A stretch of 64,000 bases of DNA from NCBI GenBank assembly GCA_900100475.1, contig FMTU01000003.1, positions 186,001 through 250,000 on the forward strand. Direction: 5' to 3'. The position numbers were made by a program, and so were the translations under genes. The notes beneath the pieces were generated by a model. That model was not told the DNA's origin and ran no database searches. It saw only the letters and a list, made by a program, of their open reading frames with translations. This document shows, one piece after another, positions 17,438 through 26,537 of the stretch. Numbering within the stretch: position 1 is the stretch's first letter; each line of letters begins with the position of its first letter. The DNA is from Sphingobium faniae. GTDB lineage: Bacteria; Pseudomonadota; Alphaproteobacteria; Sphingomonadales; Sphingomonadaceae.

Positions 17438-19067
17438 GAAGCAACTCTGCGGATAAGGTCATCAATCGACGTAACTTCCCCTGCAATACCCGCAACCTGA
17501 TGAGCCAGTTCCCAGACGGCGTCGATCCATCCGCCAGCCGGTCCACCATGATTTCGGGGCCGCAAGGCAAATATGTTACCGGATCAACATAGCGTGGATA
17601 GAGAATGAGAGCGCCCGCGACAAGCTGATCTATGCCGAGCTTGCGACCGCGCCGCCCGTTGGGCGCAGCCAGATCACGTGTCAGCCCCCAACCGGCGTAA
17701 AAGGGCAGGCCATGCACGGTCACGGACCTGCCCCGCATCAGCGCCTCGAACCCTGTCAGCGACGAGAGTACATGCACTTCATCGACGGACCGGACCAGTT
17801 GCATGAGGGGCGAGCCGCTGTCGATGCTGTCGGCATGTTCCAGCACCATGGCGTCGCTCAGATGCCCGGTCCTATGACCTGCCTGAACATCGGGGTGCGG
17901 CCGGTAGACGATCCACGCGTCCGGCTCCGCCTGACGGACGCGCTTCAGGAAATCGAGATTGCCCGCGATCCCTGCCCCGCCCAGATGCACCGACAAATCA
18001 TCATCCACCTGGCCGACCGCAAGAACCGTCCTCCTGCCCTTGGGCAAGGTTGTCATCGCGCCCTGACCCGCGCCATATTTCGTGACCCCCGCCGCGCAAA
18101 TCCGCTCCCGCAGCCGCTTTGCCCGCTCCACCAGTTCCGTGGAGAAGTCATGGGTAGCAAGGATCGTCTCAAGGTCGCTGCCGACACGGGCATCATAATA
18201 AATGCCCATATGGTCCGCCACGACCGAGCCGGGCGGGTGCAACGCCGCCCCCAACCCGCGCGAACGGAGAAACCCGTCCTCGATCCGTATCAGCGGCGCT
18301 CCCTGCTCCGCCGCCGCATCGGCGGTCGAAGGAGGCACGCGGGAAGGCCAGACGGCCAGCGCGCCTTTCTGCCGCAAGGCCTGATCCAGTCCCCGCCGCG
18401 CGTTCACAAAAGGCGGCGATCGCAAGCCATCCCACAGGAAGACGCGCATGACGTCGCGCTTCCACCACGCCATGCCGCTCGCGGCACTGATGCCCCTGTT
18501 AGCGTGGAAAAGCGCCCGCCACTCCGCCAGTTGTCGCACGGCCTGCCCGACATCCGCTTCCTCGCCCGTAAAGCAATTGCGATAACGGGCTTGCGATAGC
18601 CGGTCGCGGGCAGCCTCCCTCAGATGCCGCGGGTCGATGGGCTGGAGATCGGGGCCGAACACCGGCACGCCCAGCAGGCCCGCGACAAGGGCGATATCAT
18701 CCTCCCCATGGGCATGGACCGAGGCGGCCTGCTCCACCAGCGCCCAGGGATCGCAGGGTTGAGGCAGTTTTCTGGCGTAGCAGGCCAGTGCCGCCGATGG
18801 CGCGCCGCCGATGATCGCCGCTTGCCCGGCCTCCAGACCGCCCAGCCTTTCCGGCGGGATCGGAACGCCCGCTTGCGCCACCAGCTTCACGCCGTGAACC
18901 GCATGGCCCCAAAAATCGCCACCCACGCGCGCGGCGGCGATGGCGTCGAGCACAGCGTCAGGGACGACCACCCGCTGCCCGTCCGCAGGCAAAGGCCGGC
19001 TGATCGCCGCAATGTCGGGCGCGGTGGACGGAAAGGGCGGAGAACGCAGGAAAGGCGGCAATATCAC
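17418..19067 (-). CDS. kpsC: Capsule polysaccharide Kdo-linker synthesis protein, KpsC-like
   Basis: 549 residues with GTG 19067 as start. The GTG has GGGGAA just upstream, and the following LPPFLRSPPFP resembles other KpsC N-termini. An in-frame TTG at 19154 overlapping the upstream stop is the alternative. Motifs include RIEDGFLRSRGLGA (about 270-283), YYDAR, VYRPHPDVQAGHR and the C-terminal HGLPFYAGWGLTRD with EALMRGR. KpsC extends the poly-beta-Kdo linker begun by KpsS. Canonical KpsC has two similar halves and is longer (about 675 residues); here the N-terminal half looks shortened, though CYARKLP and DPWALVEQAASVHAHGEDD remain. Confidence 0.85.
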   Translation of the reverse strand: MILPPFLRSPPFPSTAPDIAAISRPLPADGQRVVVPDAVLDAIAAARVGGDFWGHAVHGVKLVAQAGVPIPPERLGGLEAGQAAIIGGAPSAALACYARKLPQPCDPWALVEQAASVHAHGEDDIALVAGLLGVPVFGPDLQPIDPRHLREAARDRLSQARYRNCFTGEEADVGQAVRQLAEWRALFHANRGISAASGMAWWKRDVMRVFLWDGLRSPPFVNARRGLDQALRQKGALAVWPSRVPPSTADAAAEQGAPLIRIEDGFLRSRGLGAALHPPGSVVADHMGIYYDARVGSDLETILATHDFSTELVERAKRLRERICAAGVTKYGAGQGAMTTLPKGRRTVLAVGQVDDDLSVHLGGAGIAGNLDFLKRVRQAEPDAWIVYRPHPDVQAGHRTGHLSDAMVLEHADSIDSGSPLMQLVRSVDEVHVLSSLTGFEALMRGRSVTVHGLPFYAGWGLTRDLAAPNGRRGRKLGIDQLVAGALILYPRYVDPVTYLPCGPEIMVDRLADGSTPSGNWLIRLRVLQGKLRRLMTLSAELLHGRRPD

Positions 19068-19150
19068 AGCATTCCCCGGTTTCTCACATGCCCCTGAACG
19101 GTTGGTCTTTTCTCGTCTGCCCGCACCCTTGGGCGCGCGGGCCGCCAAGG

Positions 19151-20446
19151 TCAAGAAACCGTCGCCGCCACCTCTTCGAGCATGTCCTCGACTATGTCGA
19201 AATAGTCACACCATGTCGGCGGCGACCAGGCCGCGACCCGCTCCATCTGCGCGGCGCGCTCCGGCGATCCTTCCCGGCCATAGGCGCGGATCGCCCGCAT
19301 CCAGCCCATGCCGTCGAGCGGGTCGAGATAATCCGGCGCGCCTCCGCCCACTTCCCGATGCGCCACGATGTCGCTGCATATGACCGGCACGCCCGCCGCC
19401 AGCGCCTCCACCACCGGCATCCCGAAACCTTCGACGAAAGACGGCATCAGCATGGCCCGCGCATGGCGGGTCAACGCCTGCATCTCGCTATCCGACACCT
19501 GCCCGGCTTCGATGACGTGCCCGCGCAGGATTTCGCCGCGTTCCAGCATGTCGACGACATTTTCATTTTCCCAGCCGCGCCGTCCCACCAGCACCAGCAC
19601 CGGCGCGGCGTCGCCCCTCTCCTCCACCAGCCTGCGCCAGATGTTGAGCAGCAGCAGGTGGTTCTTTCGCGGCTCGATGGTCGAAATATAGATGAAATAG
19701 GGCCTGTCCGGCACCTTCAGCCTGTCGCCATCCACAATTTCCACCGGATCGGCCCCAAAATGGGCGATGCGCAAGACCCGTTCGCCAAGAGGCCGCGTGA
19801 GGTGCGGGGCCAGCGCGTCAATCGTCGCCCGGCTGTTGCCGATGATGCCGTCGGCGAAGGAATCAATCGTGCGCAGGCGCTTGCGATGTTCCTCCGCGCC
19901 TTGCGGCCGGGCGAATTCCGGGTGGCTCAGCGGAATGACATCATGCACCAGAGTCACGAATTTCGCGCCCTCCGCGCGCAGGATAGCGCCCACCTGATCA
20001 TGATCGTCCAGATGATGCGGCGACACCTGCAAATAGATGCGAGGGCCGGTCGCGCGCGGCACGGGGCGCGGGCGAAGGGCGATAAGCTGCCGGATGATGG
20101 CCGCCCGCCCCTCCTTCTGATCCATCTCCCCCGCATTGCGCCAGCGCGCCGCCGTGAACGCCAGAAACTGACGCACCGCGCCACCGTTCAGCCGCCCATA
20201 ATAGCCGCCCGCCGGATGCACCGCCGCGAAGGCCAGCCGGTCGGGTATCCGCTCCAGCAATTCGCGCGCATAGACATATTCCACCCGGTCGATGCCCGTG
20301 GGCGCCGGGTGGAAGCTGCGCGACAGGAGGCGGGATATGTCGAGGATGATCTCCGCTTCGCCCCGCCCGCCATCCATCCGGGGATTGGCGGGCTTGCTGC
20401 GCAGGGCGATGCGGGCGCCAGGAGCGATGAAGGGCTTGAGGGCCAT
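19151..20446 (-). CDS. GT4-family glycosyltransferase
   Basis: 431 residues of the GT-B fold. The donor-binding C-terminal half shows YISTIEPRKNHLLLLNIW (about 245-262), VLVGRRGWENENVVDML, and the family's EX7E region SFVEGFGMPVVEALAAGVPV (about 335-354). The N-terminal half has LVHDVIPLSHPEF, common in mannosyl- and rhamnosyl-transferases of the WbaZ/MtfB kind. With manA and manC nearby, a GDP-mannose-dependent mannosyltransferase is plausible but unproven. First gene of the minus-strand operon leading into kpsC, kpsS and manC. Confidence 0.82.
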   Translation of the reverse strand: MALKPFIAPGARIALRSKPANPRMDGGRGEAEIILDISRLLSRSFHPAPTGIDRVEYVYARELLERIPDRLAFAAVHPAGGYYGRLNGGAVRQFLAFTAARWRNAGEMDQKEGRAAIIRQLIALRPRPVPRATGPRIYLQVSPHHLDDHDQVGAILRAEGAKFVTLVHDVIPLSHPEFARPQGAEEHRKRLRTIDSFADGIIGNSRATIDALAPHLTRPLGERVLRIAHFGADPVEIVDGDRLKVPDRPYFIYISTIEPRKNHLLLLNIWRRLVEERGDAAPVLVLVGRRGWENENVVDMLERGEILRGHVIEAGQVSDSEMQALTRHARAMLMPSFVEGFGMPVVEALAAGVPVICSDIVAHREVGGGAPDYLDPLDGMGWMRAIRAYGREGSPERAAQMERVAAWSPPTWCDYFDIVEDMLEEVAATVS

Positions 20447-20500
20447 ATCAGCGAGCCTCCTCCGGCCCGGTCGGGATAGCGCCGGTCCGACGCCGGTCGA

Positions 20501-20941
20501 TCAAAGCCGGGCGCGAATGTCTTCCGCCAGAGCCTGCAAATCGGCCGGGTCGGCGAAATTGCCCTGCGCATGCGCGCTGAAACCGATCGGCCCGCCTTCC
20601 CAGCGCGGCACGATATGCACATGCATATGGAACACCGTCTGCCCGGCGGGCGCGCCATTGAACTGCGCGACATGGATGCCGTCGGGGTTGAGCGCCTTGT
20701 GGATCGCGTTCGCGACCTTCTTCGTCGTCTCCATGACCTGACAAAGCGCCTCATCCTCCATTTCGAGGATGTTGCGCGCCTTCGACCATTTGGAAATGAC
20801 CAGCGAATGCCCTTTCGACTGCGGCTGTATGTCGAGGAAAGCCAGCGTATGCTCATCCTCATAGAGGCGGGTCGAAGGCAGTTTGCCCTGAAGGATCAGG
20901 GAAAAGACATTGCCTTCGTCATAAACGCCATCAAGGCTCAT
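20501..20941 (-). CDS. HIT-family nucleotide hydrolase/transferase
   Basis: 146 residues with the histidine-triad active site in FHMHVHIVPRW (about 107-117; pattern HxHxHxx). VFSLILQGKLPSTRLYEDEH is the typical N-terminus of bacterial HinT/HIT proteins. Members hydrolyse nucleoside phosphoramidates or AMP-lysine-type adducts; the physiological substrate here is unknown. The gene sits 11 bases after scoB on the same strand, so it may be co-transcribed with the CoA-transferase genes. Confidence 0.9.
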   Translation of the reverse strand: MSLDGVYDEGNVFSLILQGKLPSTRLYEDEHTLAFLDIQPQSKGHSLVISKWSKARNILEMEDEALCQVMETTKKVANAIHKALNPDGIHVAQFNGAPAGQTVFHMHVHIVPRWEGGPIGFSAHAQGNFADPADLQALAEDIRARL

Positions 20942-20952
20942 CGCGCGATCCT

Positions 20953-21603
20953 TCAGCTCAGATAATGCGCTGACGTCCTGGCGGCGACTTCCTCAGCCGT
21001 CACGCCCGGCGCCAGTTCGACGAGCCTGAACGGGCTGTCATGGTCCGGCCGCTGGAAGACGCATAGGTCGGTGACGATCATGTCCACGACATTCTGGCCG
21101 GTGAGCGGCAGGGTGCAGGCGGGGATAAACTTGGGATCGCCATTCTTCGACGTGTGCTCCATGACGACGATGATCTTCTTGACGCCCGCGACAAGGTCCA
21201 TCGCGCCGCCCATGCCCTTGATCATCTTGCCGGGGATCATCCAGTTGGCGATGTCGCCATTTTCCGCCACTTCCATCGCGCCCAGCACGGTGAGGTCGAT
21301 ATGCCCGCCCCGGATCATCGCGAAACTGTCGGCAGAGGAGAAATAGGCCGACTGCGGCAGTTCGCTGATCGTCTGCTTGCCCGCGTTGATGAGGTCGGCG
21401 TCCTCATCCCCTTCATAGGGAAATGGGCCGATGCCCAGCATCCCGTTTTCCGACTGCAACGTCACTTCCACGCCTGCCGGGATATGGTTCGCCACCAGTG
21501 TAGGGATGCCAATGCCCAGGTTCACGTAAAAACCGTCTTGCAGTTCCTTCGCGGCGCGCGCCGCCATTTCATCGCGGGTCCAGCCTTTGGCTTCCTGGGA
21601 CAT
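20953..21603 (-). CDS. scoB: 3-oxoacid CoA-transferase subunit B
   Basis: 216 residues. [20 protein letters not shown] contains the catalytic glutamate of family I CoA-transferase beta subunits (SENG, about 50-53). [20 protein letters not shown] and the C-terminal [15 protein letters not shown] also match. Together with the alpha subunit it moves CoA from succinyl-CoA to acetoacetate or related 3-oxo acids. The start lies one base from the end of scoA (overlapping TAATG), a coupled two-subunit arrangement. Confidence 0.93.
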   Translation of the reverse strand: MSQEAKGWTRDEMAARAAKELQDGFYVNLGIGIPTLVANHIPAGVEVTLQSENGMLGIGPFPYEGDEDADLINAGKQTISELPQSAYFSSADSFAMIRGGHIDLTVLGAMEVAENGDIANWMIPGKMIKGMGGAMDLVAGVKKIIVVMEHTSKNGDPKFIPACTLPLTGQNVVDMIVTDLCVFQRPDHDSPFRLVELAPGVTAEEVAARTSAHYLS

Positions 21604-22313
21604 TATGCGGCCTCCCTCTGGCGAACGGTACGGAATTCGATCTTCTTTTCATAGGGCGCGCCGACGATCAGGCGCTTGACGTAAATGCCGGGCAGATGGA
21701 TCTTGTCGGGGTCAAGGCTGCCGACCGGCACCACCTCTTCCACTTCCGCAACGCAGATCTTCGCGGCGGTCGCCATCGGCGCGTTGAAGTTGCGCGCGGT
21801 CTTGCGGAAAATAAGGTTGCCGCTTTCATCGGCCTTCCAGCCCTTGATGACGGACACATCGGCAAAGATTCCGCGTTCGAGGATATAATCCTGCCCGTCG
21901 AAATTCTTCACTTCCTTGCCCTCGGCCACCGCCGTGCCGACGCCCGTCTTGGTGTAGAAACCGGGAATCCCGGCTCCGCCCGCGCGGCAGCGTTCAGCCA
22001 GCGTTCCCTGCGGGCAGAACTCCACCTCCAGTTCGCCAGCCAGATATTGCCGCTCGAATTCCTTGTTCTCGCCCACATAGGAGGAGATCATCTTCTTCAC
22101 CTGACGCGTGCGAAGCAGCTTGCCCAGCCCTTCGCCGTCGATCCCGGCATTGTTGGACGCGATGGTCAGATCCCTGACGCCCGAATCCCGGATCGCGTCG
22201 ATCAGCCGTTCAGGGACGCCGCAAAGGCCAAAGCCGCCCGCGCACAAATGCATCCCGTCGAAAAGAAGGCCCTCCAACGCCGACGCAGCATCAGGGTAGA
22301 GCTTGTTCACCAT
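21603..22313 (-). CDS. scoA: 3-oxoacid CoA-transferase subunit A
   Basis: 236 residues. The N-terminal [19 protein letters not shown] is the CoA-binding glycine-rich loop of family I alpha subunits, followed by [30 protein letters not shown] and [18 protein letters not shown]. It pairs with the adjacent beta subunit for succinyl-CoA:3-ketoacid CoA transfer in ketone-body use. First gene of the scoA-scoB(-HIT) group; an 80-base gap separates it from thiSG, which lies upstream in the same orientation. Confidence 0.93.
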   Translation of the reverse strand: MVNKLYPDAASALEGLLFDGMHLCAGGFGLCGVPERLIDAIRDSGVRDLTIASNNAGIDGEGLGKLLRTRQVKKMISSYVGENKEFERQYLAGELEVEFCPQGTLAERCRAGGAGIPGFYTKTGVGTAVAEGKEVKNFDGQDYILERGIFADVSVIKGWKADESGNLIFRKTARNFNAPMATAAKICVAEVEEVVPVGSLDPDKIHLPGIYVKRLIVGAPYEKKIEFRTVRQREAA

Positions 22314-22393
22314 CGCACGTCCTCTTCCTGTCCAATAGCGATGCCATAGGGACAGGAATGGGGCCGGTCAATTTGCTGCAAGCGCAAAAGGCG

Positions 22394-23407
22394 TTAAATA
22401 AGACCGGCCAGCGGGCTGGACGGATCGGCATAAAGGCGCTTGCCCATGCGTCCGGCGCGATAGGCCATGCGACCGGCCTCCACGCCTGCCTTCATCGCGG
22501 CGGCCATCAGCACCGGGTCCTTCGCTTCCGCAATGGCGGTGTTCATGAGGACGCCGGTGCAGCCCAACTCCATCGCTTCGGCGGCTTCGGACGCCGTGCC
22601 CACGCCCGCATCCACCAGCACGGGCAGGGACGTGCCCTCCACGATCAGGCGGATCGTCACGCGATTCTGGATGCCAAGGCCCGACCCGATCGGCGCGCCC
22701 AGCGGCATGATCGCGACCGCGCCCGCATCTTCCAGCCGCTTGGCGGCGATGGGATCGTCGACGCAATAGACCATCGGCCTGAAGCCTTCCTTCGCAAGGA
22801 TTTCCGTCGCCCGCAGCGTCTCCACCATATCCGGGTAAAGCGTCCGCGCTTCGCCCAGCACTTCCAGCTTCACCAGATCCCAGCCGCCCGCCTCGCGCGC
22901 CAGCCGCAGGGTGCGGATCGCTTCCTCGCCCGTGTAGCAACCCGCGGTGTTGGGCAGATAGGTGATCTTCTTCGGGTCGATATAGTCCGTCAGCATCGGC
23001 GCCTTGGGATCGGACACGTTCACGCGCCGCACCGCCACCGTCACGATCTCCGCGCCCGATGCGGCGACAGCGGCGGCATTCTGTTCGAAATCCTTATATT
23101 TGCCGGTGCCGACGATGAGGCGCGAACGGAAGCTCCTGCCCGCCACGCTCCAGCAATCCTCGTCCAGCGCCGCGCCGACGACCGGATGATCTCCGCCGCC
23201 CACGAAATGCACGATCTCCAGCTCGTCGCCATCCTCGACCAGCACCCGCGCCAGCGTGGAGCGCGGCACGACCTCCAGATTGCGCTCCACCGCCACCTTT
23301 TCCGGCACGAAGCCAAGTTGGCTCGCCAGTTCGGCCAGCGTCAACCCCGCGTGCACGCGGCGATGCTCGCCGTTGATGTGGATGGAAATGGTGCCGTCGA
23401 TGCTCAA
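22394..23407 (-). CDS. thiG: Sulfur-carrier ThiS fused to thiazole synthase ThiG
   Basis: 337 residues. Residues 1-70 are a ThiS-like beta-grasp domain ([20 protein letters not shown], ending HFVGGGDHP). Residues about 75-337 are ThiG ([67 protein letters not shown]). ThiG builds the thiazole phosphate of thiamine from DXP, dehydroglycine and ThiS-thiocarboxylate. In stand-alone ThiS the GG must be C-terminal; here it is followed directly by ThiG. The start is TTG with AGGAG nine bases upstream. No TPP riboswitch was recognised upstream. Confidence 0.92.
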   Translation of the reverse strand: MSIDGTISIHINGEHRRVHAGLTLAELASQLGFVPEKVAVERNLEVVPRSTLARVLVEDGDELEIVHFVGGGDHPVVGAALDEDCWSVAGRSFRSRLIVGTGKYKDFEQNAAAVAASGAEIVTVAVRRVNVSDPKAPMLTDYIDPKKITYLPNTAGCYTGEEAIRTLRLAREAGGWDLVKLEVLGEARTLYPDMVETLRATEILAKEGFRPMVYCVDDPIAAKRLEDAGAVAIMPLGAPIGSGLGIQNRVTIRLIVEGTSLPVLVDAGVGTASEAAEAMELGCTGVLMNTAIAEAKDPVLMAAAMKAGVEAGRMAYRAGRMGKRLYADPSSPLAGLI

Positions 23408-23560
23408 TTTTCGAAACTCCTGCCGCTGCTGACATCCTGTCTCGACTTGAGAGGATGCGAACGGCTAAGAAGACCCCAGGGAACCCACGCCGTGAGGGCG
23501 CATATAGGGACAGGGGCGTCGCCCCCGCAACAGGCTTGAAACGACGATGGGGGCACGGCC

Positions 23561-24001
23561 ATGACCGACACGCGCAAGATCTTCGTGCTGAACGGCCCGA
23601 ACCTCAACATGCTCGGCACGCGGGAGCCGGAGATTTACGGCTATGACACGCTGGACGACATCGCCGAACGCATGGAGGACGCCGCCCATCGCGCCCATGT
23701 GGAAATCGACTTCCGCCAGTCCAATCATGAAGGCCATCTGATCGACTGGCTTCAGGAAGCCCATGGCGAGGGCGTTCATGCCGTCATCCTCAATCCGGGC
23801 GGCCTCACCCACACTTCCATCGCGCTGCACGACGCGATCAAGGGCATCGGCGTGCCGGTGATCGAAGTGCACCTGTCCAACCCCCATGCGCGCGAGCCAT
23901 TCCGCCATAAAAGCTATGTCGGCATGGCCGCGAAGGGAACCGTCGCGGGCTTTGGCGCGATGTCCTACATGCTCGCGCTGGAGGCGGCGCTGGAGCTTTG
24001 A
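23561..24001 (+). CDS. aroQ: 3-dehydroquinate dehydratase, type II
   Basis: 146 residues, the usual AroQ size. [20 protein letters not shown] at residues 8-27 carries the flexible-loop Arg and Tyr. [12 protein letters not shown] and [18 protein letters not shown] provide the conserved catalytic and substrate-binding residues. It catalyses the third step of the shikimate pathway through an enolate intermediate. The gene is followed by accB and accC on the same strand, a common alphaproteobacterial arrangement. Confidence 0.96.
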   Translation: MTDTRKIFVLNGPNLNMLGTREPEIYGYDTLDDIAERMEDAAHRAHVEIDFRQSNHEGHLIDWLQEAHGEGVHAVILNPGGLTHTSIALHDAIKGIGVPVIEVHLSNPHAREPFRHKSYVGMAAKGTVAGFGAMSYMLALEAALEL

Positions 24002-24071
24002 GCGTTGCGCTCGGGCGCAAATGGTCATAGTCGCGGGCGACACAGATAAATTTCACGTTCAGGGACATGAG

Positions 24072-24557
24072 ATGAACGACAAGCAGGAAAAGGGCGCGAT
24101 GCAGGTGGACGTGCAGTTGGTGCGGGACTTGGCCGCGCTGCTCGACGACACCAACCTGACGGAAATCGAGGTGGAGGACGGCGATCGCAAGATCCGCGTC
24201 GCGCGCAAGGCGGGAGCCGCCGCCCCGGCCTATATCGCCGCGCCCGCGCCGGTCGCCGCCGCCGCTCCGGTTGCCGCTGCCCCTGCCCTCGCGGTCGCTC
24301 CCGCCGAAGCCGCGCTGCCTTCGGGCACGGTCGTCCGCTCGCCCATCGTCGGCACCGCCTATCTGGCCGCCGAACCGGAAGCGCCCGCTTTCGCCGCCAT
24401 CGGTTCGACCGTGAAGCAGGGCGAAACGCTCCTCATCGTCGAAGCGATGAAGGTCATGAACGCTATCCCTGCCCCCGCATCGGGCACGGTCAAGGCCGTT
24501 CTGGTCAATAATGGTCAGCCGGTCGAATATGACCAGCCGCTGATCGTCATCGAATAA
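24072..24557 (+). CDS. accB: Biotin carboxyl carrier protein of acetyl-CoA carboxylase
   Basis: 161 residues. An N-terminal helical region ([20 protein letters not shown]) leads through an Ala/Pro-rich hinge (about 55-85) to the biotinyl domain. That domain carries [20 protein letters not shown] and the biotin attachment motif EAMKVM (about 123-128). The lysine is biotinylated and carries CO2 between AccC and the carboxyltransferase. ATG 24072 is chosen because the upstream in-frame extension has no family similarity. A 14-base gap leads to accC. Confidence 0.95.
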   Translation: MNDKQEKGAMQVDVQLVRDLAALLDDTNLTEIEVEDGDRKIRVARKAGAAAPAYIAAPAPVAAAAPVAAAPALAVAPAEAALPSGTVVRSPIVGTAYLAAEPEAPAFAAIGSTVKQGETLLIVEAMKVMNAIPAPASGTVKAVLVNNGQPVEYDQPLIVIE

Positions 24558-24571
24558 GGCCGTCGCACGCC

Positions 24572-25924
24572 ATGGCCATTGAAAAGCTGCTGATCGCGAA
24601 CCGGGGCGAAATCGCGCTCCGCATCCATCGCGCCTGTCATGAGATGGGCATCAAGACGGTGGCGGTCCATTCTACCGCCGACGCCGACGCCATGCATGTG
24701 CGCCTTGCCGACGAAGCGATCTGCATCGGCCCGCCCGCCGCGAAGGACAGCTATCTCAACATCGCCGCCATTATTTCGGCGGCGGAAATCTCAGGTGCGG
24801 ACGCGATCCATCCGGGCTATGGCTTCCTGTCGGAAAACGCCCAGTTCGCCGAGATCGTGGAAACCCACAATATCGCCTTTGTGGGGCCGAAGCCTGAACA
24901 TATCCGCATCATGGGCGACAAGGTGGAAGCGAAGAAGACGGCGGGCGCATTGGGCCTGCCGCTCGTCCCGGGATCGGACGGCGCGCTTTCCAGCGTCGAG
25001 GAAGCCAAGGAAGTGGCCGCGGAAATCGGCTATCCCGTGCTGATCAAGGCCGCATCGGGCGGCGGCGGGCGCGGCATGAAGGTCGTCCCCAGCGAAGACC
25101 TGCTCGAAACGCTGATGAAGCAGGCCGGATCGGAAGCCAAGGCGGCGTTTGGCGATGACACCGTCTATATGGAAAAATATCTGGGCAATCCCCGACATAT
25201 CGAATTTCAGGTCTTCGGCGACGGCAAGGGCAACGCCATTCACCTTGGCGAGCGCGACTGCTCGCTCCAGCGCCGCCACCAGAAGGTGCTGGAAGAAGCC
25301 CCCTCCCCCGTTCTTTCTGCGGCCGAGCGCAACCGCATGGGCGAGGTCGTCCGCAAGGCGATGGCCGACATGGGCTATCGCGGCGCGGGCACCATCGAAT
25401 TCCTGTGGGAAGACGGCGAATTCTACTTCATCGAGATGAACACGCGCCTTCAGGTGGAGCATCCGGTGACCGAGATGATCACCGGCGTCGACCTCGTCCG
25501 CGAACAGATCCGCGTCGCTGAAGGGAGGCCCCTCTCGGTCGAGCAGAAGGATCTGGTCTTTTCCGGCCACGCCATCGAATGTCGCATCAACGCCGAAGAC
25601 CCCCGGAATTTCGCGCCTTCGCCGGGCACTGTCACCCGCTATCATGTCCCAGGTGGGATGCATGTCCGCGTCGATAGCGGCCTGTATCAGGGCTATAAGG
25701 TGCCGCCCTATTATGACAGCATGATCGGCAAGCTGATCGTCTATGGCCGCACCCGCGAAGGGTGCATCATGCGCCTGAAGCGCGCGCTGGAGGAATATGT
25801 GATCGAAGGGATGAAGACCACCATCCCGCTGCATCAGGCGCTGCTGCGCGATCCCGATTTCCTGAACGGCGATTATACGATCAAATGGCTGGAAGACTGG
25901 CTGGCGAAGCAGGGCGAGGCATGA
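24572..25924 (+). CDS. accC: Biotin carboxylase subunit of acetyl-CoA carboxylase
   Basis: 450-residue ATP-grasp enzyme carboxylating the biotin of Acc[21 protein letters not shown] at the N-terminus, the glycine-rich ATP lid [12 protein letters not shown], the catalytic region [20 protein letters not shown] and [20 protein letters not shown] are all intact, and the length is standard. It acts in the first committed step of fatty-acid synthesis. Its stop overlaps the start of the next small gene (ATGA), suggesting the ArsC-like protein is made with it. Confidence 0.97.
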   Translation: MAIEKLLIANRGEIALRIHRACHEMGIKTVAVHSTADADAMHVRLADEAICIGPPAAKDSYLNIAAIISAAEISGADAIHPGYGFLSENAQFAEIVETHNIAFVGPKPEHIRIMGDKVEAKKTAGALGLPLVPGSDGALSSVEEAKEVAAEIGYPVLIKAASGGGGRGMKVVPSEDLLETLMKQAGSEAKAAFGDDTVYMEKYLGNPRHIEFQVFGDGKGNAIHLGERDCSLQRRHQKVLEEAPSPVLSAAERNRMGEVVRKAMADMGYRGAGTIEFLWEDGEFYFIEMNTRLQVEHPVTEMITGVDLVREQIRVAEGRPLSVEQKDLVFSGHAIECRINAEDPRNFAPSPGTVTRYHVPGGMHVRVDSGLYQGYKVPPYYDSMIGKLIVYGRTREGCIMRLKRALEEYVIEGMKTTIPLHQALLRDPDFLNGDYTIKWLEDWLAKQGEA

Positions 25925-26265
25925 AGGCGACGATCTGGCATAATCCCCGCTGCTCCAAATCGCGGCAGGCGCTGGCGATCCTGGAGGAAAGGCCGGGAGT
26001 GGAGATCGAGGTCGTCGAATATCTCAAGACGCCTCCTTCGCGTGCGGAAATCGAAGCCACCTTGAAAAAAGCGGGCGTCGCGCCGTCTCAGGCCGTTCGC
26101 AAGGGCGAAAGCGTCGCCCGGGAAATCGGCCTCGACACCGAAGACGACACGGCGGCGCTGAATGCCATGGCGGAACATCCAATCCTGATCGAACGGCCCA
26201 TCGTGATCACGGAAAAAGGCGCCGTCATCGCCCGCCCGCCGGAAAAGGCGAATGAGGTTCTCTGA
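25921..26265 (+). CDS. ArsC/Spx-family thioredoxin-fold protein (glutaredoxin-type arsenate reductase-like)
   Basis: 114 residues. The start [18 protein letters not shown] contains the single active-site cysteine of the E. coli ArsC/YfgD family (Cys10). [15 protein letters not shown] and [11 protein letters not shown] with the conserved arginine follow. These proteins reduce arsenate using glutathione/glutaredoxin, but many chromosomal members are uncharacterised oxidoreductases. Translation is coupled to accC by an ATGA overlap. It is unrelated in fold to the LMW-phosphatase-type ArsC on the island at 53 kb. Confidence 0.85.
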   Translation: MKATIWHNPRCSKSRQALAILEERPGVEIEVVEYLKTPPSRAEIEATLKKAGVAPSQAVRKGESVAREIGLDTEDDTAALNAMAEHPILIERPIVITEKGAVIARPPEKANEVL

Positions 26266-26315
26266 AGAATTGTTGCGGGCGATGCTTCTCCGTGCGCAAA
26301 ATGGCGGACTAGAGT

Positions 26316-26415
26316 CGTTCCGGTTCTGATTGAATCGAAACGCCTCTAAATTATCCTTTGATTACCGTGATTTCCGAGTCGCCAGATGATTCCATCTGGC
26401 TCGAAATCACTCTAA
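26316..26415. repeat. Imperfect palindromic intergenic element
   Basis: Between the ArsC-like gene and the convergent small gene lies a non-coding stretch with a strong palindrome. GCCAGATG (26381-26388), loop ATTC, and CATCTGGC (26393-26400) form a perfect 8-bp stem. The flanks GTGATTTCCGAG and TCGAAATCAC extend the pairing imperfectly. The motifs GTTCCGGTTCTGATTGAATC and GAAACGCCTCTAA nearby look like dispersed alphaproteobacterial intergenic repeats. It may also end transcription from one or both sides; no T-run follows the stem. Confidence 0.45.
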
Positions 26416-26537
26416 AGCAACCCCGCCACGATCGGCACGATCTGGCTGGCGCAAAAGACGAGTATTGCCGCAAACAGCCAGTGATGCGCGCGGGGCAAGG
26501 CATTGGTCCATGCCTCCCCCTCGTCCCATGGCCACAT
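26412..26537 (-). CDS. Small membrane protein translationally coupled to ugd
   Basis: 41 residues, starting MWPWDEGEAW and ending in one hydrophobic helix (HHWLFAAILVFCASQIVPIV, about residues 18-37). Its ATG shares bases with the stop of ugd (TGATG), a strong sign of translation by re-initiation after the dehydrogenase. No family is recognised. A single-pass inner-membrane topology with a short acidic N-terminus is inferred from hydrophobicity. Whether it modulates Ugd or is simply a co-expressed microprotein is unknown. Confidence 0.5.
   Translation of the reverse strand: MWPWDEGEAWTNALPRAHHWLFAAILVFCASQIVPIVAGLL

Noticed and set aside
23408..23560. Possible TPP riboswitch upstream of thiSG
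   Set aside because: Neither strand shows the CUGAGA and GCGNAGGGA-type conserved elements in order, so no riboswitch is claimed.
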